DNA from: Zygnema cylindricum
Lineage: Eukaryota > Streptophyta > Zygnematophyceae > Zygnematales > Zygnemataceae
Assembly: GCA_037447655.1 (NCBI GenBank)
Contig: JBBHKE010000188.1
Location: 62,001 to 126,000, forward strand
DNA: 64,000 nucleotides
Direction: 5' to 3'
In this document: one piece after another, positions 49,330 to 61,580 of the stretch
Position numbering within the stretch: the first letter of the stretch is position 1
Layout: each line of letters opens with the position of its first letter
Program-made: the position numbers and the translations under genes
Notes under the pieces: model-generated
Told to the model about the DNA's origin: nothing
Database searches by the model: none
Seen by the model: only the letters and a program-made list of their open reading frames with translations

Positions 49330-52300
49330 CTCTAGGGTGCCCATATTCAATGGGACTGGGTTCATCTACTGGGAGGGTATGATGATGTGAGCCCTATGTG
49401 AGAAAAGATTTTGGGGAATAGTGAGTGGGCGAGTGAAGCGCCCATCCGGCCCTGCTATTCCTCTAGGGTTTGGAGGAAGCAAATTTGGTAGGAAACCAGA
49501 TCCACCGTCATCAGAGGAATCACAAGACGGAGAAAGCATCTTGATGGAAAAAGGGAAAGAAAAAGAGAAATCCACACCTATAACAACCGGATCTGCTTTC
49601 ATGTCTCTTATTCCGAGGAATGAGGAGAATGACATTGATACCTGGGACTACAACAACATGGCAGCCAAGCATTTTGTCCTCCGTCATCTCACACAAGGAC
49701 TCGCAGGTCCTCATTTGCAGGTGGAAAGGGCATCCGATCTGTGGGATGCGCTTATAGAGATGTACCGTAGCGGTACTATTCAGAAAACAAAAGCTAGCAG
49801 ACCAAAGGATCAATGGAAACTTTCACAAAGGAGAGAAGATGCTCGATTTCTGCAATGAGCTGGCTTTACTCTTCATAGAGTTAGAGTGTGCTGGAAAAGT
49901 AGAAACCGAGAAGGCAAAGGTACATTGTTTACTCATGAAACTACCCGATGAGTATGAGAACATTGTAAACCGGGTACAGGATCTACTGGACTCCATGTGG
50001 GTATGGAATTCAGTAGTTGGAATGATTCTCGTCCGAGAGAATACAATCGAAATCCGAAGGGGAGTTAAGAACGGACAAGCCTTGGCGGCTGGAGCAAGTT
50101 GGAGAAACAAAGATTCACGGAAACCCCTTGGAAGTCATTGAGGAGAAGACCTGAAAAATCAATTCGATGAATCCAGAACGAGGGGACCAAAGGGGCTTTG
50201 TCACTTTTGTAAGAAACCCGGGCATTACATGGCAGAATGCACCAAACTGACCGAGCTTCTGATAAAGGAGGGGCAGACCGGGGGTCAAACACGAGGGAAG
50301 AAAAAGGCACTTGTCACACAGGTACTCGAGGAGGAATCTGATGAGGAGGACGACGAACTTCTTTTGGATGAGGAGCTGGAGGCAAAAACAGAAGTCGAAA
50401 TTCCACGAAAGCAAAAAAATGCTTTCGGTGGACTGAAAGGTGAAGGAGGCTGGATTGTGGGTTCAGGTGCATCTATGCACATGTGCAAAGATAAGCATCT
50501 GTTTACTAAGCTGAGAAAGATCCCTACAGTAGAGATTGAATATGGGGATGGGAGGGTAGTGACCACTACTTATGTAGGATCGGTAGATCTGAAAGTTGTA
50601 GCGGAGGGAAAAACCTCAATAGTAACGTTCTCCGATGTATTGTTTATTCCGGAGTTAAACAAGAATTTTATCTCTATGTCTGTATTAGATGATAAAGGAT
50701 TTGAAACTAGTACCAGAAAAGGAGTCTTCACAGCAAACTTTGAGGAAGATGTGTATTTAACTGTTGAGAAAGGTAGCCAAGGAATGTTCAGGCTTGCTTT
50801 AAGTAATGAAAAACTCAAACTTTACTATGCTGGTGTCAGTGATATTATGTTGTGGCATAAGAGACTTGGGCATGTGAATCTAGAAAAGTTAAGAGAAATG
50901 AAAAAGTTGGGAGTAGTTGAAGGGATACGCTTTCGGGAAAATGATAATGTAAGTGATTGCAGTGGGTGTGCTCAAGGTAAAGCACACAGATTACCATTCC
51001 CAAAGGAAGCAACTTATAAAGGAGAAAAAGTTCTTGATTTGGTACACACGGACATTTGGGGACCGGCGAGAGTACCATCACCCGGAGGCAAAAGATTTAT
51101 GCTAACCATTACTGATGATTGGTCCCGGTACTCCCGAGTATACTTTCTGAAAAATAAATCAGAAACTCCGGAGTATTTCAAACAATATAAGGCATGGGTC
51201 GAGAAACTTCACGAGACCTCAATAAAGAGAGTAAGAAGTGACAATGGAGGAGAATATACCTCCAATCAGTTTGAGGAGTTCTTAAGGGAGGATGGTGTTC
51301 AACATCAAAAGACAGTTCTAGAAAACCCGGAACAGAATGGTGTTGCCGAGAGATTGAATAGGACACTAAATGATAGTGCACGGAGTATGTTGTCAGATAA
51401 AAGGATAAGAAAAAGATTTTGGGCAGAAGCTATGAATTGTGCAAATTATTTGAGAAACAGAGTTCTAACTTCGGCGGTGAAAGGCCAAACTCCATATGAG
51501 AAATGGACTGGCCGAAAACCAGATCTATCTCATTTAAAGGTTTTCGGTAGTAAAGTCTTCAGTTTAGATACAGATAAATCAAACTGGAAACTAAATCCTA
51601 AAGGGAAACCACGATACTTGCTAGGATATGATGAGGATGTAAAAGGGGTATATAGTATATGATCTAAAGAGAGAAGATATAATATCAGTAAAACATCTGG
51701 TAGCTATGGATGAAGGGAAGTCGGTATATCCCTTTAAATCCTCAAAACTAGTCAGAATCAGAGTTGAGTCAGACAATTCTGATGACTTTCATCTCCCTAA
51801 CTATCCGGGTTTTCAAGAAGACGATACTCTTGCAGGTTCAGATGATATCCTTGCAGATTCAAAACAGACAGAGAAAGACTTGAACTTGGAAACACCAATG
51901 ACACAAGCGGAAGACGTGGTGGAAACGGATATGGATCCGAGGGACAGGGGAGAAGCCGTGGTGAATCGAAAGAATCCACGAGAACCATCTATTCCAGCCG
52001 CAGATTTTGAGGGAGGGAGAAGAAGCAGCAAAAGGCTTCAAGAGAAACAAGTTAATAACAAGGTAACTAAACTATCTCACCCGGATGAACCTCAAACATA
52101 TGAAGAGGGAATGAACTGTCCGGAAAAAAAACCAGTGGAAGACGGCCATCAATGAAGAGATGACTTCAATCATGGCGGCTGATACATGGGAGCTGGTGGA
52201 CTGTCCACCCAATAGAAAACTAATTGGATGTAAGTGGGTTTTCAAACTAAAACTGAATTCGGACAATACAATTGAGCGGTATAAGGCTCGGTTAGTGGCG

Positions 52301-53531
52301 AAAGGTTTTACTAAGAAAGAGGGAATAGACTACGAAGAAACCTTCGCTCCGGTAGTCACATATCCCTCGGTACGAATACTTCTCAGTCTGGCAGCTGTAG
52401 AAGACATGGAAGTCTACCAGATGGACATAAAAACAGCGTTCCTACATAGAGAACTAGAGGAGGAGATCTTCATGCGACAACCGGAAGGATTCGTGGAACA
52501 AGGAGAGGAAAGTAAGGTATGCCGGCTAATCAAATCTCTCTATGGTTTGAAACAGGCGCCCAGACAGTGGAACAAGAGACTTGATGAGTTCCTTACCAGT
52601 CAGGGATACTTTCGCATCAGTTCAAACCACTCAATTTATGATTTTGAAGATGAGGAAGGTGTCATCTTTATTGCAATTTACGTTGATAATCTTCTTGTTC
52701 TAAGTAAGTCATTAAAGAAAATTAACAAACTTAAAACAGATCTAAAGGGAAGATTCGAAATGAAAGATATGGGGAGGCTATATATATTTTGGGAATACAA
52801 GTAGAGAGAAATAGGAAAAAAAAGATTATTAGACTAACTCAGAAGAAGGCAATTGGAAACATGCTGGAAAAATTTTAGATGAACAAAGCCAACAGTTGCA
52901 CGACTCCCATGGATCTAAAGAAGGGAAGTGAGGGGAGTGAGGAAGGAGACATCCTAATTCTAGATGATGAACTAGGTCCAGAAGAGAAGAAGTTTATACA
53001 GACTATTCCTTACAGACAGGTAGTGGGCAGTCTGATATATTTTATGAATTGTACCAGACCGGATTTGGCAGCAGCTATAGGAGTGCTAAGTAGGAGTCTG
53101 AATGCTCCTACCAAAATGGATTGGGAAGCAGCAAAAAGGGTCCTCAGATATCTCATAGGAACTAGGGATCTATGGCTGCATCTGGGTGGGGAAAACACTG
53201 ACATCATCACTTGGAGTGATGCCAGCTATGGGGATGCTCCGATGAGAAGATGTACATCAGGATATGTGTTGTATGTGGGGAATGGTGCTTATTGCTGGAG
53301 CAGTAAGCAGCAAAAGCTCATTGCTCAGTTTACCATGGAGGCAGAGTATATGGCATCTTGCTCTGCTGTGAAGGAATTGATGTGGGTTAAATCCTTGCTT
53401 GGTGAATTGGGGCATCTTAAGAGTAGAATTCAGAGAATATTATGTGATAATCAAGCAGCAATTGCAATTGCTGCTAATCCCAAACATCATTTTAAAGCAA
53501 AACACATGGACATAAGACTTAGCTTTGTTAG

Positions 53532-54578
53532 TGCAATTCTGTGTCCTCCATTGGACCACAAAATACAGGAAGCCTCTAGATAGTATTTAACTAACCCACT
53601 TTAAGCCACAACCACTGCTGCCCAAGAAGGCAAACTGACAATTTGACTGCACCCCTGTGTAGCGTGGACTCCCCTGAGTCCGTAGAAAAAAGAAACACTG
53701 AAAACGGCCAACCAGGCGATAAGTTATAGGATGGCAAAGATGCCAATTTATACAAACTCTCTGAGAGAGAGGACTATCTACCTAAATTTTCCTAAGTCCT
53801 AGTTTTTCCTAATTCCCTCTCACAGCTCCTATCTACTGCCTGTACGAACCAATCACAAAACTGTATAGTACTAGAAAGTACTACTGCCGATGTACCTTCT
53901 GTACGGCCTCTGTACGACAAGGCCATAAGTGGACGCGTGTATACTTTCCACTCATCCGTACGTTCCTCGGAATTCCCGTGACCGAATGATGTCTCCCCAC
54001 GTGGCGCCAGGTGATGCCACGTCACTAAATGCCAAAGTGACCACTCCGGGATTTCGGCGATGATGTGCGCCGTTGGATTATATGCGAAACGTAATCTTGG
54101 CCGGAATAAATACTTGCGCGATATTTGTTCCGATGTAGAAATAAAATGCGTGGTATCCGTTTTGAATTAGCGTCGTACGACGTACTTTATAAAACTGTAT
54201 ATATGTACGCCGTAAACAGTTTTAGTTAAATGAACTTTATCCTTTCGAACTAAGTATATATCTATCACATACCATAGCACTTAGCATTGGTCCTAGTCTA
54301 TTAGGATAAAGCTGACCGCTACCGGACGATTTGACGAACCGCAGGTACCGTGATCAAATCTCTGGTCCGTCAAGTATATTTTTAGTAACCTACTAAAAAT
54401 AGCTGTCTGTTGAACTAAGGCAGCCATGGATCAACCTCTCTCTCTTTCCTTCAGTGACTACAGCAAGTATGGGGGCTAGAGAGCGGAGGTGGAGGCAGGC
54501 TGTCCGTCCTTTTCTTTTTCCTTTTATAAAACCATATTTAAACCTAGAAAATACTCTAGAAATCTATAAATTTCAACA
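53532..54578 (-). repeat. Solo LTR in E4 RNase H, reverse orientation
   Basis: Minus strand TGTTGAAATT to TTGCA, 1047 bases, with perfect GTTAG duplications (53527-53531, 54579-54583) that interrupt RLSFVRE of RNase H. The family is close to the LTR at 35430-36427. Confidence 0.93.
54287..54383 (+). promoter_or_regulatory. tRNA-like module in the solo LTR
   Basis: A-box TAGTCTATTAGG fits the Pol III consensus; the D-arm can pair at 3 of 4. B-box-like TGATCAAATCT, 3' strand TCCGTCAA, TTTTT at 54379-54383. Confidence 0.58.
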
Positions 54579-54738
54579 GTTAGAAAAAAGGTGGAGAACA
54601 AAATAATAAGTCTAGAATACAGACCAGACAGTGAGATGGTGGCAGACATGATGACCAAGCCGGTACCTTCTCCTAAATTAATTTTTTGCAGAAAGAGATG
54701 TGGACTTAAAATCAAAAGTGACTAGAAAATAAGGGGAG

Positions 54739-55730
54739 TGTTGAAATAAAAGGTATTTTCTAGGTTAGTTAAAAGATTTAAATAAGAGCAGGAAAAAGCA
54801 GAGGCAGCCTGCTTCTCGCTTCTCTCTCTAGCCCCCATACTTGTCGTAGTCATTAAAGGCTGGAGAGGAAGCTAGAGCCATGGCTGCCTATGCTCCTTCT
54901 AGAGTCAGAAGGCAGATCCTTGGTAAACTTACCAAAAGGATTGACGGACCCGAGATTTGATCCTAGTACCTACCATCCGTCAAAGTAGCTGTTAGTCTTA
55001 CCCTGTAGTTTAAGACCAGTGCTGAAGTATATAGGGTACGATAGCTACTTTAAAATGACGAAAAAGAGAAGTTTAATTTACTAACAAACGGACCACAATC
55101 ACACAGACACAGTTAAAATAAAATTACACTAGAAATGTACTACTTGTATTTTTAACGGCTATAAATTAAGGCCGACATTAATCTAACGACGGAGAAAGAA
55201 GCCGGCATCGCGGAATGGTCGATTTGGCGGTTTTCGGTCATAACCACAACGGGTGACACGTGGCAGCATGACATTGGATGACGGCATCTCCGGGACATAT
55301 TATGGCGAACCCGGATATGGCAGGCGTCGTCTTTCTGGCCATATCGTACAATGGCCGTACAGAAAGTACTTCGGACCAAGTACCTTTCTGTACTGTACAC
55401 TCAATTGATTGGTTCCGTACATCAGTAGGAGAGGGTTTGGAGAGGGGTTTAGGACTTAGAAAATTAGAGGTAGCCGCCTCTCTCTCAAAGAGCTTTTGTA
55501 TAAAAAGGTCATCTTTGACCATTGATAATTAACTGCTCAGGGGAGCAAATTCAAGGATTCTTTTTGTGGCAGACTCAGGGGAGTCAGCCCTTCCAAAGGG
55601 TGCAGTCTAGTAAGTCTGTATTCTGTCAGGGTGTCAGCAATATTGAGACAAAGCTTAAAGAACTAAGGTTATCCTAGAGGCTTCTAGCAAGCTGCTTACT
55701 CCGAGTACCTATGGAGGTCTCAGAGTTGCA
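54739..55730 (+). repeat. 3' LTR of E4
   Basis: 992 bases after the polypurine tract AAAATAAGGGGAG, ending TTGCA before TGATT. Confidence 0.95.
54934..55019 (-). promoter_or_regulatory. tRNA-like module, antisense in the E4 3' LTR
   Basis: Same module as at 48518, with substitutions in the A-box (TAAACTACAGGG) and B-box; TTTT at 54934-54937 is kept. Confidence 0.55.
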
Positions 55731-55735
55731 TGATT

Positions 55736-58349
55736 CACGTGCATACATGCATATGTGTCTTCACAGGCACCTCTTTACCAAGCTAAGAAAGATCCATAAT
55801 GTAGAGATAGAGTATGGGGATGGGAGAGTAGTTACTACATATCTAGTGAGTTCGGTAGACCTGAAATTCTTAGTGGAGGGTAAGACTTCTAAACTCACCT
55901 TCTCAGATGTATTCTACATTCCTTAGCTGAGTAAAAATCTTGTCTCTATCTTTGTATTAGATGATAAGGAATTTGATACCTTCAGTAGAAAGGGAGTCTT
56001 TACAGTTAAGTATGGGGATGAAGTTTACTTCACAGAAGATAAGGGTAGCTGATGAATGTTTAGGCTTAACCTGATTAATGAAAAAAAAATGTTTACTATG
56101 TTGGTGTCCCGAACTTGATGATTTGGCATAAGCGGTTAGGGCATGTGCACTTTGATAGGCTGAGGGAAATGGAGAAACTTGGTGTAGTAGAAGGCTTTCA
56201 GTTTGGGGATAATGAAATGATGGATGATTGAAGTGGATGTGCCCAAGGTAAGACTCTCAGATTTCCCTTTCCCAAAATTGCCACGTATAGAGGTGAGAAA
56301 GTACTAGATCTGGTCCACACAGATATCTAGGGACTGGCAAAAGTACCTTCGGTCAGAGGGAAGAGGTTTATGTTGCAAATTACTGATGATTGGTCTAGAT
56401 ACTGTAGAGTATACTTCCTAAAAACAAAGTCTGAAACACCAACTAACTTCAAAGAATATAAAGCTTGGAGTGAGAAGTTGCACGGAACCCCCATTAAGAG
56501 AATAAGGAGTGATAATGGGAGGAATATTCCTCTTACTAGTTTGGTGAATACTTTAGGGATGAGGGAGTTCACCATCAAAAAACTGTACCGAAAAATCCAA
56601 ATGAGCCGATGAGACAGGGGAGCCGATGAGACTGTGAGGAGGAACGCGTGACTTCCCTCCATTCTAGGTTCTGACTTTGAGGGAGGACCAAGAAGCAGCA
56701 AAAGGCTACAAGAGAAACAGGTTGCTCACAAGGTAACTAAGCTGTCTCACCCTGATGAGCCTCATTCATACTCGGAGGCAATGAACACTCCGGAAAAAGA
56801 CAGATGGGTAAAAGCCATAAATGATGAGATGGCCTCTATCATGGAATTAAATACTTAGGAACTGGTGGACTGTCCTCCAGACAGAAAAACCAATTGGGTG
56901 CAACTAGGTGTATAAATTGAAACTGAACGGAAATAATACCATTGAAAGATATATGGCTCGATTGCTAGCTATGGGGTTCACCCCAAAGAAGGGGATAAAT
57001 TATGAAGAGACTTTTGCTCTTGTGGTTCGATTCCCATCTGTAGGGATTCTTCTCCGTGTAGCGGCAGCGGAAGACATGGAAATACACCAGATGGATATTA
57101 AGACGGCCTTCCACAATGGTGAGCTAGAGGAAGAAATGTTCTTGTGGCAACCAGAGGGGTTTGTAGAGGAACGAGAGGAGAGTAAAGTCAGCAGACTCAT
57201 AAAGTCCTTATATAGACTGAAGCATGCTCCCGGACAATGGAATAAGAAACTAGATAAGTTCCTCACTTGTTTGGGATATATCCGGATCAGCTCTGACCAT
57301 TATATTTTTATGTTTGAGGATGATAATGGTGTTATTTTTATTACAATTTATGTGGATGATTTGCTGGTGTTAAGTAAGTCAATGGAAAAGATCAATAAGT
57401 TAAATAAATATCTTAGAAGTAGATTTGACATGAAGGATTTAGGGGAGGCAAGATACATTTTGGGAATTCAAATGGAAAGAGATAGGGGGAAAAAGATTAT
57501 CAAACTTACTCAGATAGAAGACATAGGGAATATGCTAGAGAAATTACAGATGGAAATGGCAAACAGTTGTACCACTCCCATGGACTTAAAGAAAGCAAGT
57601 GATGGGAGTGTAGAAGGAGGAACGATAATCTCAGATGATCAAATGAGTCTAGAAGACAAACAGTTTATGAGGACTATTTCTTATAGGCAGGTTGTAGGAA
57701 GCTTAATCTACAATATGAATTATACTACGCGGGACATAGCAGCAGCAGTTTGAGTCCTTAGTATGAGTCTTAATGATCCTAGGAAGAGAGATAGGGAGGC
57801 AGCCAAGAGAGACATGAGATATTAGGTGGGAACCACAGATCTATGGTTGTATTGGGAGGGGAGCACACTGCCATCACAACTTGGAGTGATGCCAGTTATG
57901 GGGATGCACCTATGAGAAGATGCACTTCTAGGTATGTGTTGTATGTTGGGGAAGGTGCTTGTTGTTAGGGGTGTAAGCAACAAAAGGTGGTTGATCAGTT
58001 CACTATGGAGGTTGAGTAGATGGCCTCTTGTTCTGCTGAAAAATAGTTGATGTGGGTCAAGTATTTGTTGCAAAAACAGGGGTATATGAAGAAGGGGGTG
58101 CATGAAGATTTTTGTGATAATCAGGCTGCAATTCTAATTGCAGCCAATCCAAAACATCATTTCAAGGCTAAACATATGGACATAAGATTGAGTTTTGTGA
58201 GGGAAAAGGTTGAAAACAAAATTGTGAATCTTAGGTATAGGGCTGATGGGGAAATGGTGGCTGATATGATGACCAAACCTGTGCCCTCTCCCAAGTTAAA
58301 ATATTATAGAGAAAACCGTGGACTAAAAGAGAAGTTGAAAATAGACTAG
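55736..58349 (+). pseudogene. E3 pol after the E4 insertion
   Basis: Continues the E3 protease at the exact codon (DSRAYMHMC; the active-site Gly is Arg). Stops lie at about 55924, 56050, 56229 and 56328. Integrase starts normally but is cut at about 56603: the sequence jumps over two GAGCCGATGAGAC copies into the linker before RT. RT keeps YVDDLL at 57349-57366 and is open from 56908 to 57753. RNase H has several stops (57751 to 58046) and ends at 58349, before the polypurine tract. This is the oldest copy by number of lesions. Confidence 0.9.
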
Positions 58350-58362
58350 AAGATAAAAGGAG

Positions 58363-59360
58363 TGTTGAAATCAATAGATTTGGGGGTATTTTCTAGGTCT
58401 GAAGATTAAAAATAAAAAAAAGCATAGGCAGCCTGCCTCCACCTCCTCCCTCTAACCCCTATACTTGTTGTAGTCACTGAAGGAAAGAGAGGGCAGTGGA
58501 TCTATAGTTCCCTCAACTCCATAGGTAGAACTGAAGAGTGTCATAAGTCACTCTCTACAAAAGGTGAGTTCGGCAAGACTCGAACCTTCGATCGGCAGAG
58601 CAAGGCTTAGCCGTCAGCTCTAACCAGTCTGTCGTAGGAGTTTGTTATGCTACATAGGGTTTGAATACTATATAAATAGTGTCAAAGAACTTTAATTCGA
58701 TTAACGGAAATAGAGATAAAAAACATATAGGCTAATTATAATATGGAGCGAACGTGAACCCGCACAAAACAAATGTACCGCACATTTGTTTTCAACGGCT
58801 ACTATTAAAGCTGGTTTAGATCCGACGGCACGTATGATCGTCGAGATCCCGAAATGGTCGTTTTGGCAATTTTCGGGCGTGATATGACCTTGCGCCACAT
58901 GGCAAGATAGCATTGGGAAGCGGGAATCACGGGGAGCATGAGGACGAGTCCTAAAGAGAGAGACGTCCCCTCCATGACCTTATCGTACACAAGTCGTACA
59001 AAAAAGATATCGGCCATGGTACATTTCTGTACTGTATAGTCTTCTGATTGGTTCGTACTTCATTAGATAAGGGTTGTGAGAGGGGTTTTATGACTTATAG
59101 AGTTTAGGAGGTAGTCGCCTCTCTCTCATAGAGCTTATATAAATCTTGGTATCTTTGCCACTTTATAACTAATCGCCTGGTTGGGCGTTTTCTGTGATTC
59201 TTTTTGATGTGGACTCATGGGAGTTCAGAGTGCATATGGGTGCAGTCATATTGTTTATTTGCCTGCTTGGGTAGCAGTGGTCTTAGTTGAAAGTGGATCA
59301 GTAAAAAACTGGCTAACTGCTTTCTAAATTCTGTAGTCCAATGGGGGATACAGGATTACA
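58363..59360 (+). repeat. 3' LTR of E3
   Basis: Starts TGTTGAAATC after AGATAAAAGGAG and ends GGATTACA. It aligns with the E3 5' LTR part at 46339-47185. TATATAA near 59145. Confidence 0.88.
58559..58643 (-). promoter_or_regulatory. tRNA-like module, antisense in the E3 3' LTR
   Basis: ACTGGTTAGAGCTGACGGCT then B-box GGTTCGAGTCT, 50 bases after the position equivalent to tRNA base 8, and TTTT at 58559-58562. This is the closest B-box to a genuine tRNA. Confidence 0.62.
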
Positions 59361-60560
59361 CAAACTTATCATTAACCGCATCGGCAATGTGGCCTAACTA
59401 AGGAAAACCGTTTACACCAATAGAAAAACATATTCCCGCATGTGATAAGTTTTCAAAAGTTATTGCGACTGAAAAAAGTTCAGGGTTGTTCATTTTTGTG
59501 TGCATGCACCTTGTACGTATTTTTTTTGCAAGGGTCTCGATGCTGCAGTGTCATTTCACGCAAATTTGTGAAATTTGCGAAGGTGAAAAATCTGCGAAGT
59601 CATGGCGGCCGGTTAGGAGAGGTTTACGCAGAGGCGTGTTGTACAGCCACGGCTGCAAGGTTGTACGTGTACGATGTCACGCAATGACATGCGACATGCC
59701 AAATGGTTTCAAAAATTACGATGTGTCTTGCGATGCTTCGAAAAGTTTCGAAAAAATACGGTGCGGCAAAGACAGATTGTACACGGTGACAGCCGTCACG
59801 GGTATTGTCAACGTATACAATCGTCACAAGCTTAAATAACATTTTCGAGTAATCACATAGAGACACCTGAAATCCGGGTCCGCCGGATCCGCCCTAAAAT
59901 ACAAAGTAAGTTCGCTAAGTTACAACTACATGGGGTCGTACCCTTAGCTACAACACAAAGTAGGTTCTCTAAATTACAATTACATGGGGTCATGGCCTAA
60001 ATCAAATTCCATGATACATACCTACATTACGCTAATAGGGGATTCACGGTGCACTGCACTCTCATACAGACGTAGTTTCATGATGCTGTTACATCTCACT
60101 TCGTAGAAAGAACTTCGCAGCTTCGTGGAAATACACCACAATTCTAGAACATACGGGAGCTTGCGGCTCGTCAGGACGTGAGCGGCGAAAGTGCGAAGCT
60201 GTCTATACGGTACACAAGTCCTCGTCTGGAACTATTTGTGCGATGCGATTGGAGACATTAATGCACGTGGTAGCGTATTTTGTTATGTACTGTACTGGCT
60301 CATGCACGCATCCTCGTGGCATCCTTGAGCTGCTTTGATGATTCACACGTGTGCCTTGAACGTGTTTGAGGCGGCAGCGCCGTAGCGGCATGCTAGTTGA
60401 TTGGCTGACGAGATTCAAAATATCGGTCGGGATCTTGAATCGAATGTAGGAGCAGACTTATCTGTACGGTTCGCACGCGACAAAGATATTTTACAGAATT
60501 TCCGAATGTTTGGACGCTTTTCGGCGGTTTATCGAAAATAGTTTTGATATCAAAAAAAAG
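59361..60560. other. TIR-element remnant and spacer
   Basis: The right end ACATGGGGTCGTACCC followed by TTA (about 59928-59946) matches the 19232 family. A 52-base duplicate of that end, mutated, follows at about 59950-59992. No matching left end was found. The open frame 59486-59839 has no domain I know and lies inside this element-like DNA. Confidence 0.5.
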
Positions 60561-60572
60561 TAACCACTTTTT

Positions 60573-60760
60573 CACGGACACGTGAAGGAATTGACATATT
60601 CGAGAGTTGTAGGTAAGCAATCCGTTTATAGCCGACACGTGGAGAGAATTGTCATATACGAAGATAAAATATCAGCGAACCACTTTATTTCCGACACGTG
60701 GGAGGATTTACACGTTTTGAAATGCGGAAAGTCCCTCTCCGTTTTAACACGTGGGAACCC
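60573..60760. repeat. Four G-boxes in a degenerate ~57-base tandem repeat
   Basis: CACGTG at 60579, 60636, 60695 and 60748, mostly as GACACGTGG, with similar flanks such as GGAATTGACATATTCG and GAATTGTCATATACG. Confidence 0.75.
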
Positions 60761-61377
60761 TGAGGCGTTCAGAATTGCGAATATGTAGCGTCGACTTTTG
60801 GTAGCAATTTGACAGGCTGGCCGTCAATCGTCGTACCAAGCCGAAAGACGGAAAAACTATATTTCAGAAAATACGATGGAAAAACCGTCGAGGTACAAAA
60901 GGGATAAAAAAATGGGGGAGTGTCCGGACCTCTGGTTGTAGGGCATCACGGGTTAATTCCGACGTTTATTTTGGAGGACACGTGCACTGTCCACCGTTTA
61001 TTCGGTCGCAGCTTTTTTTTGCCAAAAATCATAAAATAGTGCCGATAACGCTATTAAAGGGAGCGGAGTAAAATTTGCCACGTCCGCTTGCGCTAATTAT
61101 ATGTTCTAATTTTGCGCTACCAATGATAAATTGTTAATGCTAATAAAGATGGGTAGTGCACTCTTGGTGGCCACCTCGTCGACGTTTCGATGACTAGCTA
61201 AACACATAGTAGTGATGTGTGTCGCACCAAGTAAAACTAACACCCTATGTGCACCGCAGTATATGAAGAACCCTGTTTTTTCTTTTTTTCTCGATGTAAC
61301 GATGTGGCGATGTTTTCTGATATGACGATCATCTAAATCCATACGATTATGATACACAAAAACGGAAACAAATAGAG

Positions 61378-61580
61378 TGGGAAGGAAGGAGGAAGAGAGG
61401 GAGAAGTGGGAAGGAGAGAGGTATGGTAAGAGGGAGGAAGATAGAGAGGGAGAGGGGTGGAGAGGGAGGGGGGAGAGTGGAGGAGGGAGGGAAGGAAGGG
61501 TGGGGGAGAAAAGGAGGGCGAGAAGGAGGAAAAGAGGGGGGGAGGGAAAAGAGGGAGAGAGGGAGAGGGGGAAGGAGAGA
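61378..61580. repeat. Polypurine tract
   Basis: About 200 bases of GGGAGAGG-type sequence; the open frames on both strands are composition artefacts. Confidence 0.85.

Larger units (their letters stand above)
49319..54724 (+). pseudogene. copia gag-pol of E4, broken, interrupted by a solo LTR
   Basis: Gag starts MGPPSRVPIFNGTGFIYWEG, then an in-frame TGA at 49388-49390. Frame changes follow near 49790 and 50140. The zinc knuckle is CHFCKKPGHYMAEC. A long frame (to 51662) covers protease and integrase. The protease active site reads GSGAS, so the catalytic Asp is Gly. Integrase has WHKRLGHVN, CSGCAQGK, TDDWSRY, RSDNGGEY and the ENPEQNG segment. RT (52160-52804) reads YVDN, so one catalytic Asp is Asn. 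RNase H (52879-53531) is split by the solo LTR and ends at 54724. Codon substitutions hit both protease and RT centres. Confidence 0.92.

Noticed and set aside
36136-58643. Calling the LTR modules functional tRNA genes
   Set aside because: The 5' acceptor strand does not pair with the 3' strand in tRNA fashion and the anticodon arm is poor; only A/B boxes, T-arm and T run are convincing.
59486-59839. A 117-residue cysteine-containing open frame
   Set aside because: It lies in DNA resembling a TIR element, has no known domain and no support from splice signals.
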